From: Demequina sp.
Lineage (GTDB): Bacteria > Actinomycetota > Actinomycetes > Actinomycetales > Demequinaceae
Assembly (NCBI GenBank): GCA_024707205.1
Contig: JANQAD010000001.1
Coordinates: forward strand, 2,321,979-2,385,978
Length of the DNA stretch: 64,000 bases
Direction: 5' to 3'
Each line of letters begins with the position of its first letter. The first letter of the stretch is position 1. The notes beneath the pieces are model-generated. The model saw nothing but the letters and a program-made list of their open reading frames with translations, had not been told where the DNA came from and did not search any database. This document shows positions 35,557 to 45,435 of this stretch, piece after piece. The position numbers were made by a program, and so were the translations under genes.

Positions 35557-36141
35557 TCAGGAGGCGTTCGAACGGCGGGCGCGACGCTCGGCAAGCTCAT
35601 CGACGACGCCGGTATCGGTCGCGACGTCCGCCTCGCCACGGTCGGCGGGCAGCTGGGACAGCGATCCCTCGAGTTCGCGCCACACCTTGCCGAGCGCGAT
35701 GCCGAACACTCCCTGGCCGCCCTGCACGAGGTCGATCACCTCGTCGTTGGACGTGCACTCGTACACGGAGGCACCATCGGACATCAGCGTGATGCGGGAA
35801 AGGTCCTCGACGCCGCGTTCGCGCAGGTGCTCCACGGCCGTGCGAATCTGCTGAAGCGAGACTCCGGAATCGAGCAGGCGCTTCACGACGCGCAGCACGA
35901 GGATGTCCTTGAAGCCATACAGACGCTGGGTTCCCGAGCCGGTCGCGGACCGCACCGTGGGCTCCACGAGCCCCGTCCGGGCCCAGTAGTCGAGCTGTCG
36001 GTAGGTGATGCCCGCGGCCTTGCACGCGGTGGGACCGCGGTAGCCGACGTTCTCATCGAGGTGCGCGAGCCCGTCGTCGAACAGGATGCCTTGCGCGCCC
36101 TCACCCACACCGGAGAGGTCGATGCCAGCCGTATCAGTCAC
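35557..36141 (-). CDS. MerR-family transcriptional regulator (Rv1830-like)
   Basis: A 194-residue regulator. GTG at 36141 follows GGAGAGG. The MerR helix-turn-helix is unusual in lying after about 35 residues: GYRGPTACKAAGITYRQLDYWARTGLVEPTVRSATGSGTQRLYGFKDILVLRVVKRLLDSGVSLQQIRTAVEHLRERG. A C-terminal part without metal-binding cysteines follows. This matches the second MerR gene of the conserved garA-ftsR locus of Actinobacteria. Its upstream region holds palindromes that may be its own operator. Confidence 0.87.
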   Translation of the reverse strand: MTDTAGIDLSGVGEGAQGILFDDGLAHLDENVGYRGPTACKAAGITYRQLDYWARTGLVEPTVRSATGSGTQRLYGFKDILVLRVVKRLLDSGVSLQQIRTAVEHLRERGVEDLSRITLMSDGASVYECTSNDEVIDLVQGGQGVFGIALGKVWRELEGSLSQLPADRGEADVATDTGVVDELAERRARRSNAS

Positions 36142-36153
36142 TGCCTCTCCTTC

Positions 36154-36196
36154 ACGTTGTAGTTCAACGTTATGGCCCGGGGTTGACCGGGTCAAC
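36154..36196. promoter_or_regulatory. Two dyads upstream of the MerR gene
   Basis: ACGTTG and CAACGT (36154-36159 and 36165-36170) are spaced by 5 bp, and GTTGAC and GTCAAC (36182-36187 and 36191-36196) by 3 bp. Both lie 13-55 bp upstream of the MerR GTG start, where an autoregulatory MerR site is expected. A third dyad, AACTAC-N6-GTAGTT, lies at 36238-36255 over the ftsR stop. Confidence 0.5.
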
Positions 36197-36253
36197 GACC
36201 GCGGGCTTTCACGGTACCGCGTGTCGCGCCGCACCGGAACTACACCACGGTAG

Positions 36254-37010
36254 TTATCGACGCAAACTGCCCCTGACACAAGCCCCGAACACCGCGATCG
36301 CGGATTCCGAGAGCTCTCGGGCGGATTCCTCGGCCTCCCCCCGCCTCTCCCCTGCCGCGCACGGGGGCGACCACGGCGTCGGCCCTATCCGCCTCTCGCC
36401 GCGCGGAGAGGCACAGCGACCGCAGTGAGCGGACGTCGCCACCCGCCGCGAGGTACGCGCCGCTCGCGACCACGAGGTCAAGAACGTCCCTCTCGAACGC
36501 GCCGGGCACCGACTGGCGAATGACTCCCGCCTCCGCCAGCTGGGCCACGACCTCTTCGCTCACGCCCGCGCGCGAAGAGAGCTGAGGGATCGTCAGGTAG
36601 TCGTCGTCCTCGCCGTCGATCGCGTGCGGAGACACCCGCTCGTGCATCGTTCCCTTGTCGAGGGCATCGAGGTGCTGCGCGATCACGGTCAGCGGGCGGT
36701 AGTGGTCGCGCTGCTGCCGCAGCACAAACCGCACCCGCTCCACGTCCGCGGCCGAGTACTGGCGGTATCCCGCGGGCGTGCGCCCCGGGCAGACAAGGCC
36801 CTGCGCGTCGAAGAAGCGGAGCTTGGAGGGGGTGAGCGCGGGAAACTCGGCCTGGATGAGCGCGAGCACGTCGCTCACGCGCAAGAGCGGTTCGTGGGAC
36901 AGCGCGTGCGGCCAGCGGCCGGTCAGCACCTCGCGGTCAATGCCAGAGGTTGCAGCGCCGGAATTGGCGCTGTCGAGCGCCCCGTGCGAGGCGGCTGCCG
37001 AGCCGCTCAT
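36254..37010 (-). CDS. ftsR: MerR-family regulator FtsR-like (one apparent frameshift)
   Basis: MerR regulator of the Rv1828/FtsR type, which in Corynebacterium controls ftsZ. The winged-helix part reads LLRVSDVLALIQAEFPALTPSKLRFFDAQGLVCPGRTPAGYRQYSAADVERVRFVLRQQRDHYRPL, a diagnostic form with S-K-L-R-F-F. A second domain (LTIPQLSSRAGVSEEVVAQLAEAGVI) follows. Near the end one extra base in the C6 run at 36337-36342 (G6 on the coding strand) shifts the frame. Skipping it gives EAEESARELSESAIAVFGACVRGSLRR and a TAA at 36256-36254; without correction the frame runs to 36240. The 757-nt span fits one gained base. The start overlaps the FHA gene by 4 nt. Confidence 0.82.
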
Positions 37011-37426
37011 GAAGCGGGGCGGCCGGCGTGGAACGTGAGGCGGTACTTGCCAATCTGCACTTCATCGCCATCGTGGAGCACGGCGTCGGTCACCGACTGG
37101 TGGTTCACGTAGGTGCCATTGAGGGAACCCGCGTCCCTGATCGAGAACTGCGAGCCCTTGCGATCGAAGACGACGTGCTGGCGGCTCACGGTGACGTCGT
37201 CCAGGAAGATGTCCGAGTTGACGGAGCGCCCCGCCGTCGTCGAGTCCACGTCGAGCAGGAAGCGGGCTCCCTGGTTGGGGCCGTAATGGACGATGAGGAG
37301 GGCGTGCTCGGGCCCTAGCGCGTCGACGGCGGCCTGGTCCGCGGCAGACAGCCTCCCGGGTGCGGCCTCGTCGGTCGCGGCGTCGATCGACATGGTGCGC
37401 TCAAGAGGAGACTCGTCAAACGTCAT
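37007..37426 (-). CDS. FHA-domain protein, GarA/OdhI-like
   Basis: A 139-residue protein with one FHA domain at about residues 55-130: ARFLLDVDSTTAGRSVNSDIFLDDVTVSRQHVVFDRKGSQFSIRDAGSLNGTYVN, with the phosphothreonine-binding GR, SRxH and NGT residues. Position next to an ftsR-like MerR gene matches GarA/OdhI, the regulator of 2-oxoglutarate dehydrogenase. The N-terminus has ERTMSID, not the ETTS phosphorylation motif of GarA, so the switch mechanism may differ. ATG 37426 follows GGGAG; the end overlaps ftsR by 4 nt. Confidence 0.85.
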   Translation of the reverse strand: MTFDESPLERTMSIDAATDEAAPGRLSAADQAAVDALGPEHALLIVHYGPNQGARFLLDVDSTTAGRSVNSDIFLDDVTVSRQHVVFDRKGSQFSIRDAGSLNGTYVNHQSVTDAVLHDGDEVQIGKYRLTFHAGRPAS

Positions 37427-38055
37427 GGCTGGCTCCCTTCTCTGTTGCAAGTGTAGGCGGCGCGCCGTCACCGGGGTGGCTAGCCGCGCGGTTGCGCACG
37501 TCCCTGACGTAACCGAGCCCGGCCGCCCAATACAGCACCGCGGCGCCGGCCGCTCCGATGATCGCGACCGTGTGCAGCCACTCCCAGTCGGGGGAACGCC
37601 ACCGCCGCAAGGTAGGCGAGCGGCAAGAACACGTAGAGCAGGGCGGTCGCCCACTTCCCAGTCATCGTCACCTGCGGGGAACCGACGTTCCGAGAACGGC
37701 CCCACAGCAGCGCGATCCCCACCACGATGTCGCGCGCGAACAGCACGCCCACGAGCCACCACGGGATGATCCCGCGCAGACCAAGGCCGAGCACAACGGC
37801 CAGGGTGAGCAGTCTGTCGGCCGTGGGGTCCAGAACGCGACCCAACTTCGTGACCTGGCCCCAGCGTCGGGCAAGGAAGCCGTCGAGGAAGTCGCTGATG
37901 CCCGCGGCGGCGAGCGCCGTGATCGCCCACCCGTCGTGCTCGGTGACGAGAAGCCACGTGAACACCACGATGAGGACTATCCGCACCATCGAGATGATGT
38001 TGGGAATGGTCCAGACGGCGTCCGACGGTTCGGCGGGATTGGGCGGCGGGGTCAC
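37416..38055 (-). CDS. pgsA: CDP-alcohol phosphatidyltransferase PgsA-like (one apparent frameshift)
   Basis: Membrane enzyme of phospholipid synthesis, probably phosphatidylglycerophosphate synthase or a relative. GTG at 38055 opens MTPPPNPAEPSDAVWTIPNIISMVRIVLI. The CDP-alcohol motif DGFLARRWGQVTKLGRVLDPTADR carries all the Asp and Gly residues of DGx2ARx8-9Gx3Dx3D at about residues 58-81. After LAYLAAVAFP an extra base in the G5 run 37590-37594 breaks the frame; skipping it gives DWEWLHTVAIIGAAGAAVLYW and a normal C-terminus to 37416. The 640-nt span is one over a multiple of three. It overlaps the FHA start by 11 nt. Confidence 0.85.
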
Positions 38056-38062
38056 GCCGCCA

Positions 38063-38068
38063 AGTCTA
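38063..38068 (-). promoter_or_regulatory. Probable leaderless -10 element of pgsA
   Basis: On the minus strand TAGACT is followed by 7 nt and the GTG start (38055-38053). Confidence 0.5.
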
Positions 38069-38076
38069 GGGTCGCG

Positions 38077-38223
38077 TCAGTCGCTGCCATCCTGCGCGGC
38101 GAGAACCTTGTCGACCGTGGCCGCCGCCGTCTGAGCGGCCTCGTCCTCGCTCGCGCCCCGCGCGAGCTCGTTTGCGCGAATCTGCTCAAACGCCTTGTGG
38201 CGGCGATCATCCTTGTCAGTCAT
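38077..38223 (-). CDS. Small highly charged protein of unknown function
   Basis: A 48-residue protein starting at ATG 38223, with GGGG about 6 nt upstream on its strand. It reads MTDKDDRRHKAFEQIRANEL, then ARGASEDEAAQTAAATVDKVLAAQ. Short proteins of this kind (KAFEQIKANEL...A...A..TVNK) are widespread and are sometimes annotated as plasmid stabilisation-like, without a proven role. It lies in frame with the uncorrected end of the upstream hydrolase frame, but has its own start and ribosome binding site. No function is assigned. Confidence 0.65.
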   Translation of the reverse strand: MTDKDDRRHKAFEQIRANELARGASEDEAAQTAAATVDKVLAAQDGSD

Positions 38224-38281
38224 GGCACACCCCTTTCTTCCTCCGACGCTACGCCGGGCACCGGAGCGAGGCAAGGCGGCG

Positions 38282-39954
38282 CTACTGGCCGATCGGCGCG
38301 GCGGTGTCGTACTGGTCGATGACGTCCTGAATGCGGTCGAGGGCCGCCTGGTCGAGGCCCCCGTCTCCCGTGACCTTGATCCACGCGTAGAAGGTCGCGT
38401 CGGCGTAGCGGTGGCGGCATCATCCGGGACGCCCTCTGCCATCGCCATATCCGCGAGGCCCTGGAGGCCCGTCACGAGCGGGATGAAGACCATCTGCTCC
38501 GAGATGTCCGGTGAGCGCTGACCCGCAGAGAGCCACTCCGGCTTCTTGTAGAAGATGGACCAGTCCATCCACACCACGGGATCGTTGCCGTGCTCGAGGT
38601 ACGCGATGCGCGGAGCGGCCCAGGTCCCGTCGAAGTCCCTCGCCGCGCTCGCATTGGGGAAGAACTGCACTTGCGGCACCGACGACACGACGGGCCAGGT
38701 GACGGGGGTTCCGGGATCGCGCATGGCGCGCAACTCGTGCGAGAGCGGCGTGATGGCCGGGGTGCCCGCGAAGACCGCGCCCTCCACCCCGTCGACCATC
38801 GCGTCAACGGTCCCGAAGGTCTCCTGGAGCGCCTGGGCCCCCAGGCTCACGCCGTACACGACCAGCTGCGGCCTATGGTCCGCGGGCAGCGCCTCCCACC
38901 ATGCGTGAACTGCTTCGTAGAGCGCCTTCGTCCCCGCGACGGACTGCTCGGGGTGGAAGATCGAGCTCACCCATGAGGGAGACACCGAGTACTGCGCGGC
39001 GACCATTGCGGTGTCGCCGCCGTGAAGGTACTCGATGGAGTCGATCGCCTGCGGCTCCAGCCAGCCGGTGCCGGTCAGCCCTGGCAGAACGACGATCGCC
39101 CTGTCTTCCGCATGGGTGCGTTCGAGTTCCCTGACGGCGAGCTGCGCGCGCTCCGCGTAGGTGGGCGCCGAGTTGAGCCCAACGTAGATGCGGATGGGCT
39201 CGATGGCTGGCTCTCCGGTGACCTCGGCGATCTGTGCGGCGCTCGGTCCCGAGTCGACGACGGACCGACCCTTGGACCCGACGTCTGCCCAGTTCACGAG
39301 CGAGCCAGGGCCTCCGGATCGCAGCGACGAGGTGGGCTGTGGGTACGCAGGATCCATCGTGTTGTTGCGCACGTCCCACCTGGAGTCGAGGAACAGCACC
39401 ACGCCCGAGGAGACGACGAGCCACGCGAGCAGCACGCCAAGCGCCATGACCCCGGTCGCCGTGAGGGTCGCGAGCGTCCCGCCCGATCGCCTGCCCCGCG
39501 CGGCGAACAGGTGCCCCGTGCGAACCCGCACGCGTCGGTAGAGGCGCGCGATTCCTCTCCCAATGGCCACGCAGATCCCGGCGACGGCCACGGTCACCGC
39601 GAGGAGTCGCCAGCCTTGCGCCGAGTCGAGGTCGTCCCACCCGACGGCGGCCCGCACGCCGTTCTGCCACTGGGTGGCGAAGTGCAGCATGATCACGAAT
39701 AGCACCGCCCAGACGCCAGCGATGATCGCCCAGCCCCAGACCGTGAGCCAGTCGTTCCGCCACCGCACGGCCCACCGCACCACCTGCCACAGGGCCACGC
39801 CAAGCGCGTATCCTCCGGCGAAGCTCACGCCGGAGACGGCGCCCTGGTAGTACCAGGGTCGAGGCAGCATCGACGGCGTCATGGACAGCGCCACGAAGAC
39901 GAGACCCACGAGCACGCCGCCGTAGTCAAGGCGGGCCCAGCGCGGGTAGGTCAT
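38282..39954 (-). CDS. Membrane alpha/beta-hydrolase, Abhydrolase_9 family (one apparent frameshift)
   Basis: About 557 residues. The first 200 hold five or so membrane helices (WARLDYGGVLVGLVFVALSMTPSMLPRPWYYQG...), the actinobacterial N-terminal module. The C-terminal hydrolase domain contains RIYVGLNSAPTYAERAQLA, LPGLTGTGWLEP and the nucleophile elbow VYGVSLGAQALQET. This is the two-module family called Abhydrolase_9_N/Abhydrolase_9 in Pfam. One missing base near 38413-38418 breaks the frame after EGVPDDA; restoring it gives HRYADATFYAWIKVTGDGGL up to TAG at 38284-38282. The span is one short of a multiple of three. Substrate unknown; lipid or ester hydrolysis at the membrane is plausible. 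Confidence 0.8.
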
Positions 39955-40000
39955 CGAGGGCTCCTCATGTGTGCGTCCCGGCCCAGGCTATCCAAAGCGC

Positions 40001-40044
40001 GCCGCGGTCTGGGCACGCCTTGCTGTGTCATCCCAGACCGCGGC
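40001..40044. repeat. 13-bp perfect inverted repeat in a divergent promoter region
   Basis: GCCGCGGTCTGGG (40001-40013) and its exact reverse complement (40032-40044) are separated by 18 bp. They lie in the 104-bp gap between the divergently read membrane hydrolase and FAD oxidoreductase genes; the right arm ends 1 nt before the -10 hexamer at 40046. A shared operator is a reasonable reading. Confidence 0.5.
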
Positions 40045-40045
40045 C

Positions 40046-40051
40046 TAGGCT
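40046..40051 (+). promoter_or_regulatory. Probable leaderless -10 element of the FAD oxidoreductase gene
   Basis: TAGGCT is followed by 7 nt and ATG at 40059. The inverted repeat 40001-40044 ends directly upstream. Confidence 0.5.
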
Positions 40052-40058
40052 GTTCACC

Positions 40059-41192
40059 ATGTCCGACGCTGAGTTCCCCGATCGCCACGTCGCCACGCGC
40101 GTCGCGATCGTGGGCGCGGGGCAGGCGGGTCTTGCGGTCGCGTACTTCCTGCGTCGCGCGGGTCTGCTTCCCGGGCAGGACTTCCTCGTGCTCGACGCCG
40201 GGCCCCGTTCCGGCGGCGCGTGGCAGCACCGCTGGGAGTCGCTGCGCCTCGGAGACACGCACAAGGTCCACGACCTGCCGGGGATGCACGAGATGGGCCT
40301 CACGTTCGATGACGCTCCGCGAGACCGTCCGGCCCGTGATGTCGTGGCCGCGTACTACTCCATGTACGAGAAGCACTTCGATCTGAGGGTTGCGCGGCCC
40401 GCGGCCGTGACGTGGGTGGACAGGACCGATGACGGCTATCGCCTCACTCTCGAGCCCGGCGGGCCTTTCGACACCCTCGACGCGCAGGTTCTTGTGAACG
40501 CGACGGGCACGTGGACCAACCCGCGCGTTCCCGCGATCGCGGGGCGCCGAGAGTTTGGCGGGCTCCAGGTCGCGACGCCGGAATGGGTCAGCGCCGAGCC
40601 GTTCCGCGGCAGGCAGGTCGCCGTCGTGGGCGGTGGCACCTCGGCCCTCGGATTCCTGGACGAGCTCGCCAACGTCGGCGCCACGACGCTCTGGTACACG
40701 CGCCGCGAGCCGGTGTTCGTCGACGACGAGCCGTGGCTTTCCGAGACGCGCGGTGCCCGTGCCGTCTCGCTCCAGGACGCCGCCGCCCGCTCCGGTGCCA
40801 TCCTCCCCTCGATCGTCTCCGTGACGGGCCTTGCCCGCAGCTCGCTCGTGCAGCGACTCGAGGCGCGCGGCCAACTCCAGCGGCGTCCGATGTTCCGCCG
40901 CGTCGTCGCCGACGGCGTCATCGAGCAGGACGGCACCTTCACCTACGTCGACGCGATCGTCTGGGCAACGGGCTTCCGTGCGGAGCTGCGCCACCTCGAG
41001 GGCCTCGACCTCGCGGGCCCCAGCGGTGCCATCACGGTCCAGCGCGGACAGGTAGTCACCGAGCCGACGATCTACATGGCCGGCTACGGCCCCCAGGCGA
41101 GCACCGTGTCGTCGAATCGGGCTGGCCGCACCACGGCCAAGCTGATCCTCGGTCAGCTCGCGGAGCGCGCTGCCGCCAACTCGACCGCCTGA
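40059..41192 (+). CDS. FAD-dependent NAD(P)-binding oxidoreductase (flavin monooxygenase-like)
   Basis: A 377-residue two-dinucleotide-binding flavoprotein. The FAD-binding motif is RVAIVGAGQAGLAVAYFLRRAGL at about residues 13-35 and the NAD(P)-binding motif QVAVVGGGTSALGFLDELA at about 188-206; IVWATGFRAELRHLEGL is the ATG-motif region. It resembles the YczJ/CzcO-type flavin monooxygenase group. Its complete frame reaches TGA at 41192 and overlaps the convergent putA end by 40 nt. The substrate is unknown. Confidence 0.87.
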   Translation: MSDAEFPDRHVATRVAIVGAGQAGLAVAYFLRRAGLLPGQDFLVLDAGPRSGGAWQHRWESLRLGDTHKVHDLPGMHEMGLTFDDAPRDRPARDVVAAYYSMYEKHFDLRVARPAAVTWVDRTDDGYRLTLEPGGPFDTLDAQVLVNATGTWTNPRVPAIAGRREFGGLQVATPEWVSAEPFRGRQVAVVGGGTSALGFLDELANVGATTLWYTRREPVFVDDEPWLSETRGARAVSLQDAAARSGAILPSIVSVTGLARSSLVQRLEARGQLQRRPMFRRVVADGVIEQDGTFTYVDAIVWATGFRAELRHLEGLDLAGPSGAITVQRGQVVTEPTIYMAGYGPQASTVSSNRAGRTTAKLILGQLAERAAANSTA

Positions 41193-44100
41193 GCCATCGG
41201 GCTTGGCGTGCCGAATCGGTGCGCGGTCATGGAGATCGCCTGCTCGCGCACGAACGGGAACAGCTCAAGCCGGGCCGACGCCGTGACCGGGTCGTCGAAT
41301 ATCGTCACCGAGGCGGTTCTCGCCTTTGCTGGGATCTCGCCAAGCGCGCGCACCCTGGCGAACCGCTCGGAGGTGACGCGCTCTGCCCACTCTTCGTCGC
41401 CCTCCGCGGTGACCACGAGGCCCCTGGATTGAAGCTCCTCGGCGAGAGCGGCGTCGGGCATGCCGGCAAAGGTGACGCGAGTGCCCGGCGACGCGACGGC
41501 CGCAGCGGCCGCTAACGCGCGCACGTCGCCAGGTGCCGCGTCGTGGCCGACGCGGATCTCGGTGAGCGCGGGCACGTAGCGCAGCACGTTGCGTTCGCAC
41601 GCGAGTCCGCTCTCGTCTGTCGCCGCGAAGTCGGTGGCCATCGCCTCGGCGAGCAGCGTGTCCCACCCCGTGAGGTCCGATGGGGTCAGCGGGGCCCAAC
41701 CGGTGAGTCGCTCCACGTAGTGCGGCCCTCCCGCCTTGGCGCCGGGCCCCACCGCGGAGCGCTTCCAGCCGCCGAAGGGCTGGCGCCGCACGATCGCGCC
41801 CGTGATGCCGCGGTTGATGTAGAGGTTGCCGGCGTCGACGCGCGCAAGCCAATGCTCGATCTCCGCGGGGTCGAGGCTGTGCAGGCCAGAGGTGAGGCCG
41901 TAGTCGACCGCGTTCACGACCCCGATGGCGGCGTCGAGGGTGGGCGCGGTCATGACCGTGAGGAGCGGGCCGAAGTACTCCGTGAGGTGCGCCTGCGCGC
42001 CGAACTCGACGTCCGTGCGGATTCCGGGAGACCAGAGCGTCCGCTCTTCGTTGAGGGGCTCGGCTCGAGCATCCAGCTCTCGCGGAACCCAAGCGTGGTC
42101 AGCCCCTCGAGGAGTTTGCCGCGCGGCGGCTCGATGACGGGCCCCATCTGACTCTTTAGCGTCCCCGGTGTACCGACAGCGAGCGAGGACGCGGCGTCCT
42201 TGAGCTGGGTCAGGAACCGGCGCGAGTGCGCCACGGAGCCGACGAGCACAACCAGCGACGCGGCCGAGCATTTCTGACCGGCGTGGCCGAAGGCCGACTG
42301 CACCACGTCGCGGACGGCGAGGTCGAGGTCCGCGCTGGGGGTGACGATGATCGCGTTCTTTCCGCTCGTCTCCGCGAGCAGGCGGCCCCCAGGGCGCAGA
42401 CGGGAGAAGAGCTCCGCGGTCTCGAAGGCCCCTGTGAGCACGATCTGGTCCACCCGCTCGTCCCGCACGAGCGCGGAACCCACCGGGACCTCCTCGCAGT
42501 CGACGAGCTGCAGCACGTCACGCGGGATGCCGGACGCCCACAGCGCGTCGGCGAGCACCGCCGCGCAGCGCCTGGTCGCCGGTGCGGGCTTGAGGATGAC
42601 CGCACTGCCCGACGCGAGGGCCGCGAGCACGGAGCCGCCCGGAATCGCGACGGGGAAGTTCCACGGTGGCGTCACCAGCGTGACGGGCCTGGGAACCGGA
42701 GTTGCGCCGGTGATGGCCGCGAGGTTTCTTGCGGACTGCGCGTAGTAGCGCGCGAAGTCGACGACCTCGGACACCTCGGGGTCGGCCTGGTCGATGGTCT
42801 TGCCGGCCTCCGCCGCCATCACCTCCACGAGGGCGGTGCGCTCGCGTTCGAGCGCCTCCGCGGCCGCCTCCAAGATCGCGGCACGGTCTCCGGGCGCCAC
42901 CCGACCCCAGCGCTCCCCCGCCGCGACCGCCCTCGTCACCACGGCGTCGGCCGCGTCGACGTCATCCACCCACGCCGCGCGCACCGTCTGCTCACCAAGA
43001 CGTGAGCCCGGAACCTTGCGCGCGATGTCCGCGGCCCAGCGCCTGGACTCCGGTATCGAGGGATCGGTGTCCGGCTGGTTGCAGAATCCCGCGTGAGAGG
43101 AGCTCACCACTCCCCTGTGTCGCGCCGGGATCTCGTCGTTGAGCTTTTCGAGCGAGGCCCTGAACCGGGTCTCCTCGGTGGCGACGGCGTCGGGCTGCGT
43201 GTCGAAGCGGAACGCGGAGCTGAGGAAGTTGCTGGGGTTGGCGACCTCCTCGAGTCGGCGCACCAGATACGCGATGGCCACGTCGAACTCCGCGGGCGGC
43301 ACCACCGGGGTGTAGAGCCGCACGGCGCCCACGTCCTTGGCGACCACTGGGCCAACGCGTTCGGCCATGCCGAGCAGCATCTCGACGTCCATCGCCTCGG
43401 CCACTCCGCGCTCAGTCGCGAGGAGCCACGCGAACGCGAGGTCGAACAGGTTGTGGCCCGCGATGCCGATGCGGACCGCGGCGGTGTGCTCTTCGGTGAG
43501 CGCGCGAGACAGGATCCGCTTGTAGCTCGCGTCGGTCTCCTCCTTGGACTCCCACGTCGCGAGCGGCCAGCCGTGCCACTCAGCATCGACGCGCTCCATG
43601 GACAGATTCGCGCCCTTGACGAGGCGCACCTTGATGGGCGCTCCCCCGCTTGCCACACGGCCCGACGCCCACTCCAGCAGGCGGTCATACGCACCGAGGG
43701 CGTCCGGCAGGTAGGCCTGGAGCACGATCCCGGCGTGCAGCTGCGAGAACTCGCGCTCGGCAAGGAGTCGCGTGAAGACCTCGATCGTGAGGTCGAGGTC
43801 CCTGTACTCCTCCATGTCGAGGTTCACGAAGGTTCCCGTGCGGGAGGCCGCCTGGTAGATGGGCCGCAACTGGTCGCAGATCGCGACCAGGGCGTCGTCG
43901 AATCCCCAAGGCGAGTGAGGGGCCACCACGGAGGACACCTTGAGCGACACGTAGTCCACGTCCGGTCGTTCGATGAGCGCGATGGTGCCGTCGCGGCGTT
44001 GGCGGGCGGACTCGTTCCCGAGGACGGCCTCGCCGAGAAGGTTGACATTAAGCCTGACGCCTTGATTGTGGAGGCGGCGTAGGCCCCTTGTGAGCCGAGC

Positions 44101-44466
44101 CGGTCGGGCGTCGAGCACCAGGTGGCCCACGAGTGCGCGCACCACGCGGCGCGTGATCGGCACCGCGATCCAGGGTGCCACGGGCGCCAGGCGCGCGAGC
44201 GACAGCGCGGCGCGCATGGGGCGTGAGAGGAAGGGCGCCGGCATGCGTGCGGCGGCCGCGAGGTTTCGCGCAGCGACGTGCGAGTCCTCTGGGCGGATGG
44301 TGCCGTCAACGAACGCGACGGCGAACGCGAGACCCTCGGGATCGGCGACGAGTCGTGCGAGGCGCCTGCTCGATGCAGACTCCCTATGGCTATGGGCTTC
44401 GGCGAGCCACGAGTGAACGCGCGCGACCGCGGCGTCCGCGACGGCGCTGTCGGCAGTGACGGTCAT
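41153..44466 (-). CDS. putA: Bifunctional proline dehydrogenase / 1-pyrroline-5-carboxylate dehydrogenase (one apparent frameshift)
   Basis: Oxidises proline to glutamate in two steps. ATG 44466 opens MTVTADSAVADAAVARVHSWL; an upstream in-frame ATG at 44532 would crowd the divergent LysR start. The PRODH barrel spans about residues 120-440 (VRLNVNLLGEAVLG, FVNLDMEEYRDLDLTI, IKVRLVKGANLSMERV). The aldehyde dehydrogenase domain has VTPPWNFPVAIPGG, LLAETSGKNAIIV and the catalytic Cys in AFGHAGQKCSAASLV. A lost base at about 42059-42060 breaks the frame after SWMLEP; the continuation reads PLNEERTLWSPGIRTDVEFGAQ and GWKRSAVGPGAKAGGPHYV. The span of 3314 nt is one short of a multiple of three. The expected length is about 1104 residues. 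Confidence 0.88.
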
Positions 44467-44536
44467 AGTGCCAGTGTGCGGCGAGCGACCATGAATAAGA
44501 AGCGATGCTTCCTTAACAATATTGTGCGGCACGGCT

Positions 44537-44542
44537 TAAACT
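44537..44542 (+). promoter_or_regulatory. Probable leaderless -10 element of the LysR gene
   Basis: TAAACT is followed by 6 nt and ATG at 44549. Confidence 0.45.
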
Positions 44543-44548
44543 GGAGAG

Positions 44549-45435
44549 ATGCTGGACCTTCACCGCCTTGCCCTGCTGCGCGAACTCAGCCTGCGAGGCA
44601 CCATCACCGCCGTTGCGGGCACCACCGGGCTGTCCGCATCCGCTATCTCCCAGCACCTCTCGACCCTGGAGCGAGAGGCAGGCGTGCCGCTCCTGCGCCG
44701 CTCGGGCCGGGTCCTCACACTGACGCCCGCAGCCGAGAGGCTCGTGCACCGGACAGAGGAACTCCTTGCAACGATGGAGCGCGCGGAGGGCGAGCTCGCC
44801 GAGACGGGCAAGGCGGCGGGCACCGTACGGCTGGCGATCTTCCAATCGGCCGCGCTCGCTCTCCTCCCCGGCGCACTCCTGCACCTTCGGGAGCGGTATC
44901 CGGACGTGAGGGTCGTGGCCACGCAGCGCGAGCCCGCGGCCGCCCTCGAGGACACCTGGGTGCGCGACGTCGACCTCGTCGTGGCCGAGGAGTATCCGCA
45001 CCACGCCGCGCCGCACTATCCCGGAGTCGAGCGCGTCCCGCTCACGCACGATGAGATTCTGTTGGCCGTAGGCCGAGACGTGAACGTCGTCACCCTCGCC
45101 GACGCGGCGGGCCTTCCCTGGGTGATGGAGCCGCGGGGAGCGGCCTCACGCCACTTCGCGGAGCAGCAGTGCAGGCTCGCCGGCTTCGAGCCCGATGTCC
45201 GCTTCGAGACGGCGGACCTGCAGACCCACGCACAACTCGTGGAGAGCGGGCTCGCCGTGGCGCTGATCCCGGGGCTAATGTGGCGCGGACGGACCATCGA
45301 CGCGCACGCGCGCGGCTCCCAGAGCGGCCTCACAGGACGGTCTTCACGGCCGCGCGTGGCTCGTCCCGCAGGTCGGCGGCCGTGAGCGCCGTCAGGGCCG
45401 CCCTGCTCCAGGCGGCGCAGGCTCTGACCCCGTAG
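44549..45435 (+). CDS. LysR-family regulator, divergent from putA (one apparent frameshift)
   Basis: About 295 residues. The N-terminal winged helix reads MLDLHRLALLRELSLRGTITAVAGTTGLSASAISQHLSTLEREAGVPLLRRSGRVLTLTPAAERL, and a periplasmic-binding-protein-like effector domain follows (GTVRLAIFQSAALALLPG...). Divergence from putA suggests control of proline catabolism. After LIPGLMWRGRTIDAHA a base is missing around 45301-45316; restoring it gives RLPERPHRTVFTAARGSSRRSAAVSAVRAALLQAA and TAG at 45435. The span is one short of a multiple of three. The corrected end overlaps the convergent EI24-family gene by 44 nt. Confidence 0.82.
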
